Position numbers and translations under genes: made by a program. From Rosa chinensis (Eukaryota; Streptophyta; Magnoliopsida; Rosales; Rosaceae), in assembly GCF_002994745.2 (NCBI RefSeq), contig NC_037089.1:20058641-20122640 (forward strand): a stretch of 64,000 bases of DNA, given 5' to 3'. Below, one piece after another: positions 36,631 to 48,019 of this stretch. The notes beneath the pieces were generated by a model. The model had not been told where the DNA came from. It did not search any database and was given only the letters and a program-made list of their open reading frames with translations. The first letter of the stretch is position 1, and the number at the start of each line of letters is the position of its first letter.

Positions 36631-38957
36631 TTAGCAGATCAGATTAGAACTCTCCAAATCAAGACCCGGTTCCACTACCCGATTTGGGATGACAGAGACC
36701 CAGTCTGTCCTCTGTCCTTCGTCCACGGCTTTGAGGCCGACTGGTGGCATTGGCTTTGGCTTGACGTCGCCAACGTCTTCATGGCTATAGTTTTTCCAGC
36801 CGGCTATCCCAGACGGTGTATTGAAGCCTGAAAGCTTCTCGGGTTATATGGCACGTTTTCCGATTCCTGCCACTTCTCGATGATGGACGAGTATCTACAA
36901 CTTCCTCTCGATGTCTCCGACTTCTTTGTGATGTCAGATAGTCCCAACAACAAATTATGAGAGAGAATTGATGAATTGAACTCACGGGGTTCTCAGCGGG
37001 TTTTTTGGTTTTTCCGGCAACTCCGGCAAGTTCTAAGGACAATCAAGCTATCAATTTTCATCTACTTTTCGAGCTTTACAAGATGATATATTTGAATTTC
37101 GGTTTGGTTCGATATTAAGAAAAGTTGTTACTGTAGATAGGTTGAGCTCGACCTCTGCGAGTTTACCGTGAACCGTGGTTGTTTAGTTTTCTTTTGTTGA
37201 TTTCAGATCATTGAACTATCTTTTGAAAATGAATCAGTCTTTGTTATACCTTAATCACAAAGATGGTAGAAGGATATGGAATATCAGAGTTGGATCATCG
37301 AGTATTTGGGTTGTGAAGTTTCTATTAATTGTTAAAGTTTACCTTGGTTGTTGTTGCTTTGATTATTGGTCAATAACTTGATTCGGTTTTCTGTGGAGAC
37401 TAATGAATAGAGGTTGTAGAGTTGTGTGAGAAATGATGGTGCTTTTATTGGTGTAATTTGATGAATCTGGAATAGGAGAAATCGAAGAACTTGTATTTTA
37501 GTTTCTTAAGGAATAACAAATTAATGTTTCGACACTATACTTTTGCTTTTCGAAATGTGGTTAAAGAATATAAATGGCTTGGTATATTGGAAGGTGAATT
37601 TGGTGTCTTGGTAATATATCAAAACAGTATTAGAAGTGATGAAAAGTAGTGGCCGGTAATAAGATTAAATGTCGAGGCGGATTAAGTTTCTAAGTAGAGA
37701 ATGCATATGGGAATTGAATAACGAACATTTGGGTCTTCAAAGTAATTCTGAAGGTTTGGATTGAATGAAGTAATGATTGATTGATTGGTTTCTATTTTGG
37801 AGTTTGGATTGCTGTTTGGAGCACAATTGGGACGCGATGACAATTGCTAACCTATGTGATATTGATTTGAGAAAGTATGAGAAAATCGAGAATAAGGATT
37901 TGAGTGTCCTTAGTAAATTTGAAAACTTGATGGAGTTCTATTTTTGAATAATTGATCGTATTGATTTGAGGTGATTCACCGACTGTCATTGAATAAGAAT
38001 TCGATACGAGGATTAAATGTGTGTTGGGACTGCTGGGAATCTCATATGCATAAGGATAATAATTTCAGAATGCGAGTCGCACTGTTGCTAGCCTTGAACA
38101 GCATTGCAGTTAAAGCTTGAAATTCCAAGTAAGGTTTCGGCAGAACTTTTTCTATAAAATGCTAAACAGATTAATAATGAAAATCGGTGAATTGTGTGCC
38201 ATTGGTTAAATTAAATATTGAATGTTATCTCTTTCTTGAAAAGCATGAGTTAAATATTGTATTACGAGCTTTGATATTCAATTGACATACATAATGCATA
38301 GAGAGGCATTGAGAGTATGCATTTGAAGGTAGTGTAAGTGGAAGGATATGAACAATATTGGTATCTAAATGAAATAAAAAGAAATGAACCCTTTGTGTAG
38401 TTGAGTTTGCGTCATGTGGCATTCAGGTCTATGGTCAACCCACAAGTGCACAAATCAAGGAAAATATGCTTCTTCAACGAAGAGTGTTGATAAAACGATC
38501 TCATCAAGTTTCGGGTCCTGAAGATCATGAGCAAACAAAATAACAAACAAAAGAGGAAACGTACTATGAGTACGAGTTGAGCTTTGAGCTGGCATCGCAT
38601 TCATGCTTTGAGCATTCAACATTTTGTTTGAAAATTTAATTGTATTATTTATAGAAGTTAAAAAGGTCTGGCCCTACTAAGCGAAATCTCACCCTTATAG
38701 GTTTTGTTCAAGTACTTCGCGAAATTTGATACATGTATCGAGAGGACTCAGCGAGACGACATTGATTATGTTTACGAGAATTGAAAGAGATTACGGAAGG
38801 TTAGAGCGAGATAGATTACAAACTGTTATTCCTCTTTACAATAAAAGTTTTGTTATTTCAAATGTTTTATTTTCGACGATTTCTCTATAGGGTACTTCAT
38901 TCGCTTTACAATTGCAGTGGTATACCAGAAAGATAACTCTATTTCAAAAAATCATCA
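36631..38957. other. No gene recognised; possibly an old LTR
   Basis: 36680-37020 is moderately GC-rich and the rest AT-rich. The plus-strand end (about 38660-38890) has LTR-like features but no defined termini. No ORF of recognisable family. Confidence 0.4.
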
Positions 38958-40310
38958 TTACAAATAGGGCTAAATACAAATTACTACCTTGTAGTTTGGG
39001 TCCAAAATCAATTCAGGCCCTAAATTTCTAATTTCATCAAAAACACCCCTGCACTTTCAATTTTGATTTAATAGGTCCAATTTGTTAGTTTTCCGACAAT
39101 TGAGTTATTTAACTTGTTAATGTGGCTCATATATGGCCTATGTTTTATGATGTGGTGTTGAGGTGGCCTGCATAGTCAATTTAGGAGTGAGTCCTACTAT
39201 TAAAAATAGATAGTTTTTTCAACAAATAATTCAACTATAATTTGAATCCATAACAGAATATTGACGAATTGGACCTATTAGATCAAAATTGAAAGTGCAG
39301 ATGTGTTTTTGATGAAATTAGAAGTCCAGGGACTGAATTGATTTTGGACCTAAACCACAGGGTATTAACCAGTATTTAGCCCTTACAAATAACACAGCTT
39401 TCCTACTATGTTGCTACCAGAATATGCAACCGGTGACACTTAGTTTCACCTTGTCACTAGGCGACTGCGACCATTTGATCAAGAAAAGATCTAGCCACCT
39501 ACCCCAGAGCAAACACATTTCCGCTACTAGGAGGTTGAGACCATTTGCCAATACAAGGAACTCACCGTCTACCTAGAACAGATAAGGCACACAAGATGCA
39601 TAGACCAAGACCAAGCTCAACTCGTTCTACATAATATTGGTAGCAACTTATTAACTCAACTACTAACCAGTAAACATAATAATAAATAAAAAATTTAACA
39701 TAAAAAAAAAAAAAAACCCTAATAGACCTAGAGTAAAACCCTAGGCCCGAGAACCTCTAGGCCTAGAACAAGCCCCACCATTGGATTAAGGCCAAAAGGG
39801 TCCAATTCTTGAACCCAGCCTAGAACGATTGCTGCACAGCAGCCCCGCCACCACTAATGCACCCCCCTGGCCGTCGCGCAGCCCTGATGGTCGCCGGTAG
39901 AGCATCAGCAAATTACAACCCTTACTACCACCGCCCCAATCCTCGAGAGCCCAACATGGAGAGCGAACCCAGCATTGTAACTCCCACTGCTGCCCTCTAC
40001 TGCGTGATCCAAAACTAGCCACACCCAATCTCCACTAGATTTGCGACGAGATCTGAGTGGATCCACCATAAACCCACGATCCAGATCCCGTGCCCAATCT
40101 AGCCACACCACCGATCACCACCATTTGCCCTGAAACTGATACTTGTGCAACCACATCTGTAAGCTGAAAATGAGGCAAAAGAAAATCCCGCAACCCCAAA
40201 ATCTTATCAGCTACACCAACATCCCGTACAGCCACCCTAGACATATGCCGACGAGGCCATAGGCCTCTACAGGCATGGCGGCACAGTTAGATAAGTAGAT
40301 TTTATCTCTT
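38900..40310 (-). repeat. Dispersed repeat family X, copy 2
   Basis: Matches 7030-7390 in ordered blocks: 'gaaagataactc' left of the Mutator element, then 'acagctttcctactatgttgc', 'gacacttagtttc' and 'ctactaggaggttga'. The part from 39740 is GC-rich and resembles an L1-type leader on the minus strand. The Mutator-type element 38967-39382 is inserted in this copy and absent from copy 1. Confidence 0.5.
38958..39391. mobile_element. Mutator-type MITE (416 bp) with perfect 9-bp TSD
   Basis: TTACAAATA at 38958-38966 and 39383-39391. The element, 38967-39382, begins GGGCTAAATAC and ends GTATTTAGCCC. Its long inverted ends share the 'aaaacacccctgcactttcaatttt' type block. It has no transposase. 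Confidence 0.93.
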
Positions 40311-40600
40311 AAGGTTTTTCTCTATTCTCTCTTAGCGATCTTTATGCTTAAATTGCTTATACAAACTAGAATCACCAAAGTTCGAAACAAAAATCATCAA
40401 CTACACAACATTTTGCATATACTAACCACAAGCTTAGATTCTCTTGTGAACCTAGAATCATAATTGTACATTTCTACATTCATTCTTGTTTTACCCTAGC
40501 TGGTGGAGAGAAAACCAATTTTTGTGGGTTCGACGACGTTTCTTAATTCTTATTATACCTCTAGCACAGTAGTACTTAGAAATGCTAACAATGACCTCAT

Positions 40601-40992
40601 TAAGACTGTGTTTGTTTCGCGGAATCTGGGTATTTGGAAAGGAAAATCTTTCATTTTCTGTGTTTGGGATGGCCAAGGAAGGGAAAATGATTCCCAAAGG
40701 AAAGGAAAAAGATGAGGAAACTGGCGCCCCCCCCCCGCGGCCCCACCCACTTGTAAAATTATATGACTAAATTGTCCCTGCTCAAAATTATTATTTGTTA
40801 ATATAACCAACAGCACTTATTTTTTGTACGATTTTTACACTATCCCCTGCAATGGAAACTAAAATGTGTATTCTGACTACATTCCTAGTCTTTCCAAATA
40901 CTGGAAAGGAAAATTGCTGGGAATTGCAATTTCCCATACTTATGAAAAGAGCAAGGAATTAATTTCCTTTCCGTGAACCAAACGCGGCCTAA
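40601..40992. mobile_element. PIF/Harbinger (Tourist-like) MITE, 386 bp
   Basis: Ends GACTGTGTTTGTTTCGCGGA and (inverted) GGCCGCGTTTGGTTCACGGA, flanked by TAA at 40601-40603 and 40990-40992. The G-T-T-T-G-G-T-T-C termini and 3-bp TAA/TTA target are diagnostic of Tourist-like MITEs. No coding sequence. Confidence 0.88.
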
Positions 40993-41076
40993 AGGTATTG
41001 TTTAACTTCTTTTTTTGTCCTTTAATGAATCAATTCATCTATCGTCGAACCTTTTCAATGAAACAACATAAACTAA

Positions 41077-42220
41077 TCGTTTTGGCAATGAGAACTATAT
41101 TACCTGATCAAATGAAACCTAGTAGAGCACTGCTAGGCTACGAGAGCACCGCCCTTGGGCCTGGCGTCTCTTCACCTCCCTTCATCCTCAATGGCGGGCT
41201 ATTGCGGCATCATCTTTGGTGGCGTATCATTTGAGGATGGCAGTGGCCGTCTCTTACCATTCTCTGAGTTTCTCGAAGCAATCATGGTTGGCGCATTCGT
41301 GTGTCGCGACCTTGGCCTTGCCTTCCCAATCAATCTCTGGTGGGACGACTTCTCCACTTTGCCAGGATGAGTGTGTGATGAATTCTATCGATGTGGAACA
41401 TGGGAGGTTGAAGGCGTTCTTCGACGGTTAGTGTCTGGATCCGATCAGTGTCGATGGGCGGTTTGGTTTCGTGGTTTTCGGCGAATGCCTCTTGAGTGGA
41501 GCTCCGTCTCTTTATTCCGGCGAGCGACGGCGGTGCTGCGGTTTGATCCGGGTGCAGTTGGCATGGAGGTGCGGCGGTGGCACGGTGGTTTTTCAGCACT
41601 TGCCCCAAGGCAAAAAGAGTGCTTGGCTGCCCAAAGGACTTCACAGGTTTTGGCGTCTGCTTTTTCTGGTAGCCATCAAACAATATCTCCCGTGGACTGG
41701 TCATTTGGGATGTGCAGTGCCGGCGGTGGGATGTGGAAATTGGGTTGGGTGGCCTGGGTGCCCAAATCAAAATGGGTCTGGGCCTGGATATGTGTTGGTT
41801 TGGTATGGGACTTGGATCTAATACCAACTTTTGGGCCCGAATTTGGGACCCAGGTAGATGGAGAACTAAGTTTTTTTTTTTTTGGATATAGGAGAACTAA
41901 GTATTTTGGGTTCTCATTATATTGGTGATGGTTTTTGACTGTCTTCCAAGCTTCCTTGGTAGCATCATGTTACTTGGTTATTTGGAGCTTCACTCTAGAG
42001 TTGCATTATGTTAGATTGCTTTAGAGTTTTCTTTCATAGCTCATTTTTATCGAAACGAGAGTCTCCCGGTGGGTCATTTTATAATGTTTCCCTCATTTAC
42101 ATTAATGGATTAACGCCGACCACATGAAACTACTTCCATTCTTCCTCATTTACATTAATAGATGTATGACATTGTGCTTATAAAAAAACAAAACAAAACA
42201 AAAAAGTCGTTTTGGTAATG
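41077..42220 (+). mobile_element. L1-derived non-autonomous retroposon (1.1 kb)
   Basis: The duplication TCGTTTTGG(C/T)AATG at 41077-41090 and 42207-42220 encloses 41091-42206, which ends in an A-rich tail 'aaaaaaacaaaacaaaacaaaaa'. A GC-rich 5' leader contains a 60-codon frame (41192 on, M-A-G-Y-C-G-I-I). The 3' part is AT-rich UTR. No endonuclease or RT is present, the same layout as 5903-6901. The 185-codon frame at 41371-41928 has no recognisable domain and I do not call it a gene. Confidence 0.72.
41860..41902. repeat. 12-bp duplication around a T-rich 19-bp insert
   Basis: GGAGAACTAAGT at 41860-41871 and 41891-41902; the insert between is mostly T followed by 'ggatata'. Confidence 0.75.
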
Positions 42221-42850
42221 CATAGTATATACATGAACATAACATTGATCGTAGCCGACCATGTGAAACTACTTCATCCCTTCTTCCTCAGTTTGCCTAT
42301 TTTTTTCTTCTAGTTTCCTTTACAGGCACAATGTCATACATCTATGGCATCTCAAATTATTGAGGGTGGAAAGGCTGATTTCACCCCTGGCTACAATTTT
42401 TGTGTGAACGCAATGAAATTGTTAGACTATTGTATAACCCTTTTTTTTGTCTTTTCTTTTTTTGGGTCTGAATGATATTTCTTTAAAGTCGAAACGGCAA
42501 GGAGGACCCAGGAGTGTATAACCCTAGAACACAAGAACAATTTAACATTAATTCTTCATTTTCAAATGTATTGAATGATAAAATAGAAATACAAGGCTTA
42601 ACCGGTGACTCTTTTGATTTCTTCATGGATTTTGCAACAGATATTCTGCTAGGCCGCCTAGGCGTAAGAGCTTGAAAAGAAAGTTATTTAGGTGATGACT
42701 CTTTTTGACAACTCCACTTGAGCGAGTCATTGTGTATAAACTCGTTAAATTGTAAATAAAATTTTCTCAAAGCATAAATAAAATATCATTAAGAATATAA
42801 AAATTTTGAGAAGCAAAAAAAAAGTCTTGTGCATCTGCTTAAATTGATAA
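42221..42850. other. Intergenic, no gene seen
   Basis: AT-rich. 42240-42300 repeats part of the preceding retroposon's 3' UTR ('ccgaccatgtgaaactactt'). Confidence 0.5.
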
Positions 42851-42872
42851 ATAAAAAAAAAAAAAAAAAAAA

Positions 42873-43473
42873 CTAAATATATTCTCTAAAATGAACTTTG
42901 ATGGGGCTCATGATGAAAAAAATGGAGTTTGCGGACTGGGGGTTGTCTTCAGAGATACTCAAGGAAATTTGAAAGGTGCAATGGCTGTCCCACAAATTGG
43001 TAACATCGCCCCAAGATCCATAGAAGCTTTGGCATTGTTGCACGGACTCAGATTTGCGCTTCATGTTGGCTTCACAAGGATTGAAGTTGAAGGAGATGAC
43101 CTCTCAGTTATCAACGCTTTGCAGGAAAGCTCAGAGGATTATAGTGCTGAGGGTCATTTAATTGACGAAGTTAAGTTTTTATTTCAGTCTTTTACCAGTT
43201 GTAGTAGCCATTTTGTCAAACGAGAAGGCAACAAGGTTGCTCATCGTTTGGCAAAGGAGGCGTTGAAAATTAGTCAACCGTTTCTTTGTCTGGAGTCGGG
43301 GCCTAGTTGGCTTCATCAGTGTGTCAGTATAGATTTCCAATGCGAAGTCTAATATGGTCAATTAGTTGTAACAACTACTAGTTGGTTGTTGCACGGTTGT
43401 TCCATCATTTCATGTATGCAGTTCATTATTATCAATGAAGTTTGATTTGATCAAAAAAAAAAAAAAAAAAAAA
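42873..43473 (+). mobile_element. 5'-truncated L1 retrotransposon 3' end
   Basis: The RNase H-coding end of a plant L1, its 3' UTR, and a poly(A) of 21 at 43453-43473. An A-run at 42853-42872 precedes it. No clear target duplication was found. Confidence 0.85.
42891..43352 (+). pseudogene. L1 C-terminal RNase H domain
   Basis: The 153-codon frame begins M-N-F-D-G-A (first catalytic D), then G-L-G-V-V-F-R-D, E-A-L-A-L-L-H-G (E), V-E-G-D-D (D) and V-K-R-E-G-N-K-V-A-H-R-L-A (H). This is the plant-type RNase H (RVT_3 family) at the end of L1 ORF2, where it removes RNA from hybrids during reverse transcription. The catalytic residues look intact but the reverse transcriptase and endonuclease are missing through 5' truncation. 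Such fragments are often misannotated as host RNase H proteins. Confidence 0.88.
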
Positions 43474-43490
43474 GAAACCAAAATAAAGAG

Positions 43491-43697
43491 TATGTTAAAG
43501 ACAGTGGTGTTCACCTGGTCAGTTACTGACCAAAGAATTTATGCTCAATAACCCTTAAATTTACATCCAAGGGTGGAAAACAAAACACCTCAACTTAAAA
43601 ATAATTCTCTCTATCATTGGATTTACATCCAAGGGTGGTTAAGCATTATTTTCTTAGTCAATAACTGACCAGGTGAACATTTTCGTACTATGTTAAA
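43491..43697. mobile_element. Mutator-type MITE (189 bp)
   Basis: TATGTTAAA at 43491-43499 and 43689-43697 gives a perfect 9-bp target. The element, 43500-43688, has inverted ends built on 'GTTCACCTGGTCAGTTACTGAC'. A second, 3'-truncated copy lies at 48800-48925. Confidence 0.9.
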
Positions 43698-43876
43698 AAT
43701 GTTCTAAATGACTTCTTTTGGGCCACAGTTGCCATTACATCAAGGCTTTTTCTTGACTCAAGTCGTGCCATTCTATTCTCATAAGGGTGTTATAGACAAT
43801 TTTAGTTTGAGGCTTTTCACACCCTTGCGGCTGATCGAAGTACTCCATAAAGTCATAAACTCTTTCTTCTACAACA

Positions 43877-45496
43877 AATTATTTAGGGTTAAATATTGTT
43901 TACTCCCTGAACTTTTACCTAAAAAACACTTCAGTCCATGTCCTTCTAATTTCGCATGTTTACTCCTTGTACTCTCAATTTTGGAGCAATAGGTCCATTC
44001 CGTTACTATCCATCTAAAAATTCCGTTAAGTCGCTGCAAAATGTCTATTCTGTCCTCAAGTTTTTTTTTTTTCATATCTTCTTCTTCTTCCAGCTCTCTC
44101 TTCTTCTTCACCTCCTCAATCTTCTTCACTTCTTCTTCTTACGAACCCCTCTCCTCACACCAATTTGGCAATGTTAATTGAAAATACAACAAACTACACC
44201 ACAAGAACAACAATTTCTGAAAACCAATCAGCAATTGAAATCAACAATCTCATATTTGAGCTACAATTCAGTTAATCAAACACTAGAGCTATTCTACCGC
44301 ACACAAATGAAAAGCTAATTCATTTCCAGAATCAAATTGAGCCAAATCACTACACAAATTAGGTCAAGCAATCATGGTGATGACTAGGTAGATACTTGAG
44401 CAAGAATTGAGGAGATGAAGCAACTTCTCCACTTGAACTAGACAACTGCAAAAAATCAAGTAATTTGAGTATTCAACTTTCTCAACAAAATCAAAAAGCA
44501 TTGAACTTTTGCAGGTACTTAATGCATAGGGATGAGAGAGAGAGAGGTACGATAAAGAATTGAACTTGGACCCGAACGACGACGTTTAAGCTAAACGAAA
44601 AAGTTGAATCGAAGTCCGTGGATGAAGACGAGTTTGCTGGAGAACTTCGACTCAATCTGGCGCCGGAGGCAGTCGAAGCACATTTGGTCCGCCATTTTGA
44701 GCTGCTTCTTCAGTTCTTCAATTTCAAGATTTCAATTTTTTGGGTTTCTTGATTTTCTTTTTTTCATTGTTGGCAAACCCATTACACATCTTGCTCAGTT
44801 CATCGAAAGCCAATACAGATCAAAAACCCTAAGTCCGAATCACCACAAATTCGGGTTCAAAGTCTTCCTAAATTGAATTGCACCGCCGAGCCAATGCAAA
44901 GAGAATTGCACAACCGCACCTCCCTCATGCTTTGGGACGCGCGACCTCAACCTGAACCTGACTTGCTTCACCTCCTTCCCCGTCCCCGATCTCGATCTCT
45001 CCCTCCGCCTCGAAACCCAGATCGTCCCATCATCAACGATTGAGTCGACTCGGCATTGACCTGCTTCACCTCCTTCCCCAACCTGGATCTCTCCCTCCAC
45101 CTCGAAACCCAGATCGTCTCATCTGAGAGAAGAAGGAGTGGGAGTAATCTGAAGAAGAAGCTATGAGAAATGAGGAAGATCACAAGCCGTACAATGGGTC
45201 TGGTTTGGCCTTGGAGGTGTCGGTGTCGATCTCATGGGTATTGCAGCAGAGAGAGAAAGGAGTTCATTCTCCGAGAAAAAAAAGAGATGAGCAGGAAGAA
45301 AAAAAGGGTAAAATAGACATTTTGACGCAGAAGGATTGCCCACTTCATGGACTTAACGGAAATTTTGGACGGAGAGTAACGGAATAGACCTATTGGTCCA
45401 AAATTGAGAGTAAACGTGTGAAATTAGAAGAACATGGACTGAAGTATTTTTATCCAAAAAGTTCATAGAGTAAACAGTATTTAACCCAATTATTTA
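43877..45496. mobile_element. Mutator-type element (1602 bp) with perfect 9-bp TSD
   Basis: AATTATTTA at 43877-43885 and 45488-45496. The element, 43886-45487, starts GGGTTAAATA and ends TATTTAACCC. Inverted ends of about 170 bp contain 'ggtccattccgttac' / 'gtaacggaatagacc'. The interior has CT-rich runs, a 44604-44876 frame of unknown origin, and a roughly 60-bp unit repeated at 44956-45020 and 45057-45120. I see no MuDR transposase. It could be a Pack-MULE if the interior proves to be captured host sequence. Confidence 0.9.
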
Positions 45497-45996
45497 ATAC
45501 TCATCGATCTCAATGGGCGCCGACTTTTGTCTCTAGGAAGAACATCAACTCTTGAATTCTGGAACGAAAACTCCGAGTCGCTCCTCTTCAAAAATTCAGA
45601 CCCAATTTCCCCAGCATCTTTCTTCTTCTCTTTTTTATTTCTGGTAAAAAAACCGGTAAACAAACGTTTGAAAGAACTACTACCTCTACTTTTGGTGCAC
45701 TGCTTGTAAGCCAAAAGAAAAGGGTCCTGCTTAAGGCCTTTCACCGTTTTGCTTGTGTTCAGAACCTTCAATGATGGAGGAGGCAGAGGGAGCTGCTTCA
45801 TCTCATTATTTTGGTTCAATGCCTTTTCCGGGTTTTCTTCAGAATCACATCTACGAGATTGTGGCAAGCTTTGGGACTGAAAATTAAGGGCAGGGCATCC
45901 AATTTTTGCAGGACACTCTTGGTTTGTGACCTTTGAAAATACTCGATGATTTTCGTCCCAGGCATAGCGTGAACTCAGGGTTCTTTGTAAAGCCAT
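45490..45996 (-). CDS. Uncharacterised small basic plant protein, paralog 1
   Basis: A 168-residue single-exon frame starting M-A-L-Q-R. A longer reading back to 46014 would begin at TTG and is not used. It aligns with the neighbour at 47489-48019: F/A-W-(D/E)-E near the N-terminus, S-K-V-T-N, L-P-(L)-P-P, K-G-L-K and D-P-F-L-L-A-(Y/F)-K. The arrangement resembles plant proteins of unknown function with a W-E-x-K-P-G motif (DUF688-like, my inference). It is rich in Ser, Lys and Arg, with no signal peptide or membrane segment, and a basic K-K-E-K-K-K-D patch that could be a nuclear signal. A TATA box (46187-46193, minus strand) lies about 190 bp upstream. Its stop codon lies in the target duplication of the Mutator-type element, so its 3' UTR is now element DNA. 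Confidence 0.75.
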   Translation of the reverse strand: MALQRTLSSRYAWDENHRVFSKVTNQECPAKIGCPALNFQSQSLPQSRRCDSEENPEKALNQNNEMKQLPLPPPSLKVLNTSKTVKGLKQDPFLLAYKQCTKSRGSSSFKRLFTGFFTRNKKEKKKDAGEIGSEFLKRSDSEFSFQNSRVDVLPRDKSRRPLRSMSIK

Positions 45997-46186
45997 GATG
46001 CTTTTGCAGAACAATGAAAAGAGAAACTTGATGATCTTACTCTGTTTCGGGGTAATGTTTTTTTATTGGGGATGGTGGCTGATTCAGAGAATGGTGAATA
46101 AGAAGACGATGTTTCGGCTTTGAAAATTTTCAAGAAGCAATGAGCAAACTACAAACCGAACTGAAGGATTTAGTCTAGGCTAGTAC

Positions 46187-46193
46187 TTTTATA
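46187..46193 (-). promoter_or_regulatory. TATA box for 45490-45996
   Basis: Minus strand reads CCTATAAAAGTAC, about 190 bp before the start codon. This is a plausible distance if the 5' UTR is about 160 bp. Confidence 0.5.
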
Positions 46194-47488
46194 GGCTACC
46201 AAGCTGATTATTCCAGTTCAAGCAAGGTTTCTGGACCAAGTTTTCTGTATACGGTGAGTACCTAATAGCACTAGGAAACAGCTAGCGATCCTAATTGACA
46301 CAAGGAAATAGTTGCATTCTCCAAGCCCTTGGTGGTGATTTGCGGATTAGGAAACAGGGATCCTAATTGACTTATTTCCTCTTTTCCAAGCTTCTACATT
46401 GCAGACCAAACAAGACTGGTAATTTTCTTCTCCACTAGAGAGAAAGATAGATTGGAGCTCCAGCTCTTATAGCCGGAATCATTTTCTGGTAAGTAACAGT
46501 TTGGCACAATTTTGAGAGTGACCGCTATCTTTTAACTAATGTCATTTTTGAAAGTGAGGATGACACACATTGCCTAAATTTGGTGTCATATCGAACATCA
46601 TTTGTTAAATAAGACTCTTATTTTTTCAAAAAAACAAGAGTCTTATTTAACTCTTGTTGTTACTTGAAATATACTCAAAAGAAGATTCATGCATTGGTTT
46701 ACGGAGTTTAGACTCGATATACTTTGGGATTTCCACCCTTTGGGTTTTTTTTTTTCAATACATTATCGAACATCATTTGTTAAAGAAGACTCTTGTTTTT
46801 TTTTTTAAGAGTAAAGAAGACTCTTGTTGTTACTTGAAATATACTCAAAAGAAGATTCGTGCATTGGTTTACGAAGTTTAGACTCGATATACTTTGGGAT
46901 TTCCACCCTTTGGGTTTTTTTTTTTTTTTTTGAGAATACACCCTTTGGGTTTGTATACTAGGCCCGTTTGAAAATAAAATTGATCACTACTAATTAGGCA
47001 ATTGATTCATCTGTTCTGGAAATCTGGAAAACAAAAGAACAAAAGTGGACAACATTAAATATGATATAGCTGTTTCTGTTTGGTGCATCTAACTTTTTAA
47101 ATCATGTCCCATGAAAAGAAAAAATAAGTCTCGTGCCCCATCAAATCTTGCCTAACTAGAAGGAGATGATATCCAACACCTACAGCTCCACAATCGTAAA
47201 ACCTACTAGCTACCATTCTTGAAATTAATTTTGGCCACGAATCTGAACTGATCCTGATTATGAAAAGGCGTCAAGGGGAATTTAGATGGGAAATTCAATC
47301 AGATGAAAAAGATCAAAGAAGCAATTCAATCTATTATCTTCAGACTGATCAAAACCTAAGTTTCATCGTTACAGGTAAAATCCCGCCACCACATTATCAT
47401 CACAAATTAGTGGCATATAATACTAATCAAGATGACATAAGGACTCCTAATTTTCTGTAAACAAAGAAATCAACACCAACCTTCATCT
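46194..47488. other. Spacer between the tandem paralogs
   Basis: No gene. Contains the 175-bp tandem duplication at 46591-46935. The 66-codon plus-strand frame at 47260 has no recognisable content. Confidence 0.5.
46591..46935. repeat. 175-bp tandem duplication with T-runs
   Basis: 'tcgaacatcatttgttaaa' to 'ccaccctttgggttttttt' occurs twice with few differences; the T/A runs vary in length. Confidence 0.9.
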
Positions 47489-48019
47489 TTATAAGCGAAT
47501 TCTGTCTCTTGGAACAGGAGGAAGCTTTACAAAACTACCATCCTTTACCTCACATGAATTCTTGCAAGAAAACACAGAGTATTTGCTCTTCAATTTCGAC
47601 CCAATTAGCCCAACAGAGCCTCTCTTGTTTTTCTGAGCAACGAACTTGTTACCTGGAGAAGAATTCACAGCACTAGTAGTACTAGTGGTTCTGGTGCACA
47701 CTTTGAAAGCCAAAAGAAAGGGATCCTCCTCTGCTGCCTGCCACTTAAGTCCTTTTCCAGAAGCGCTTCTGCTCGGAACCTTCAACAAACAAGGAGGCAG
47801 AGGGATCTTTATGTCATTCTGATCCAATCCCTTAACTGGTTTCTCTCCGGAATCTTCAGAAACGTCATTAGCTAGTGGTGGTTGTGACAGTTTTGAACTA
47901 AGGGCAGGAAACCCAGTTTCTGTAGGGAAGTCTGCTTTGTTTGTGACCTTGGAGACTCCGGGCTTGGCCTCCCAAGCAAAGGGTATGTTCCCTTGTGAAT
48001 GAACCTTTCTGTGACTCAT
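47489..48019 (-). CDS. Uncharacterised small basic plant protein, paralog 2
   Basis: A 176-residue single-exon frame starting M-S-H-R-K. An N-terminal I-P-F-A-W-E-A-K-P-G-V-S-K motif is followed by a proline-rich I-P-L-P-P-C-L-L-K-V-P segment. Then come D-P-F-L-L-A-F-K-V-C-T, a Ser/Thr-rich linker, and a basic tail ending R-D-R-I-R-L. The same motifs in the same order occur in the gene at 45490, so the pair arose by tandem duplication. A shared upstream stretch ('caagaagcaatga', near 46131 and 48230) supports this. Proteins with this layout are plant-specific and of unknown function (DUF688-like, inference). No membrane segment or signal peptide. Confidence 0.8.
   Translation of the reverse strand: MSHRKVHSQGNIPFAWEAKPGVSKVTNKADFPTETGFPALSSKLSQPPLANDVSEDSGEKPVKGLDQNDIKIPLPPCLLKVPSRSASGKGLKWQAAEEDPFLLAFKVCTRTTSTTSAVNSSPGNKFVAQKNKRGSVGLIGSKLKSKYSVFSCKNSCEVKDGSFVKLPPVPRDRIRL

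Noticed and set aside
36680..37040. A short GC-richer coding region
   Set aside because: Frames are broken and no family is recognisable; more likely repeat or leader sequence.
41371..41928. 185-codon frame as a gene
   Set aside because: It lies in the leader of an L1-derived retroposon with TSDs, and no domain is recognisable.
42891..43352. A host RNase H-like gene
   Set aside because: The 3' UTR and poly(A) tail show it is the end of a 5'-truncated L1.
45997..46014. Six extra N-terminal residues for the 45490 gene
   Set aside because: They would require a TTG start; the ATG at 45996 aligns with the paralog's start.
47260..47460. 66-codon plus-strand frame as a gene
   Set aside because: No family match, low complexity, and it lies in the 3' flank of the minus-strand paralog.
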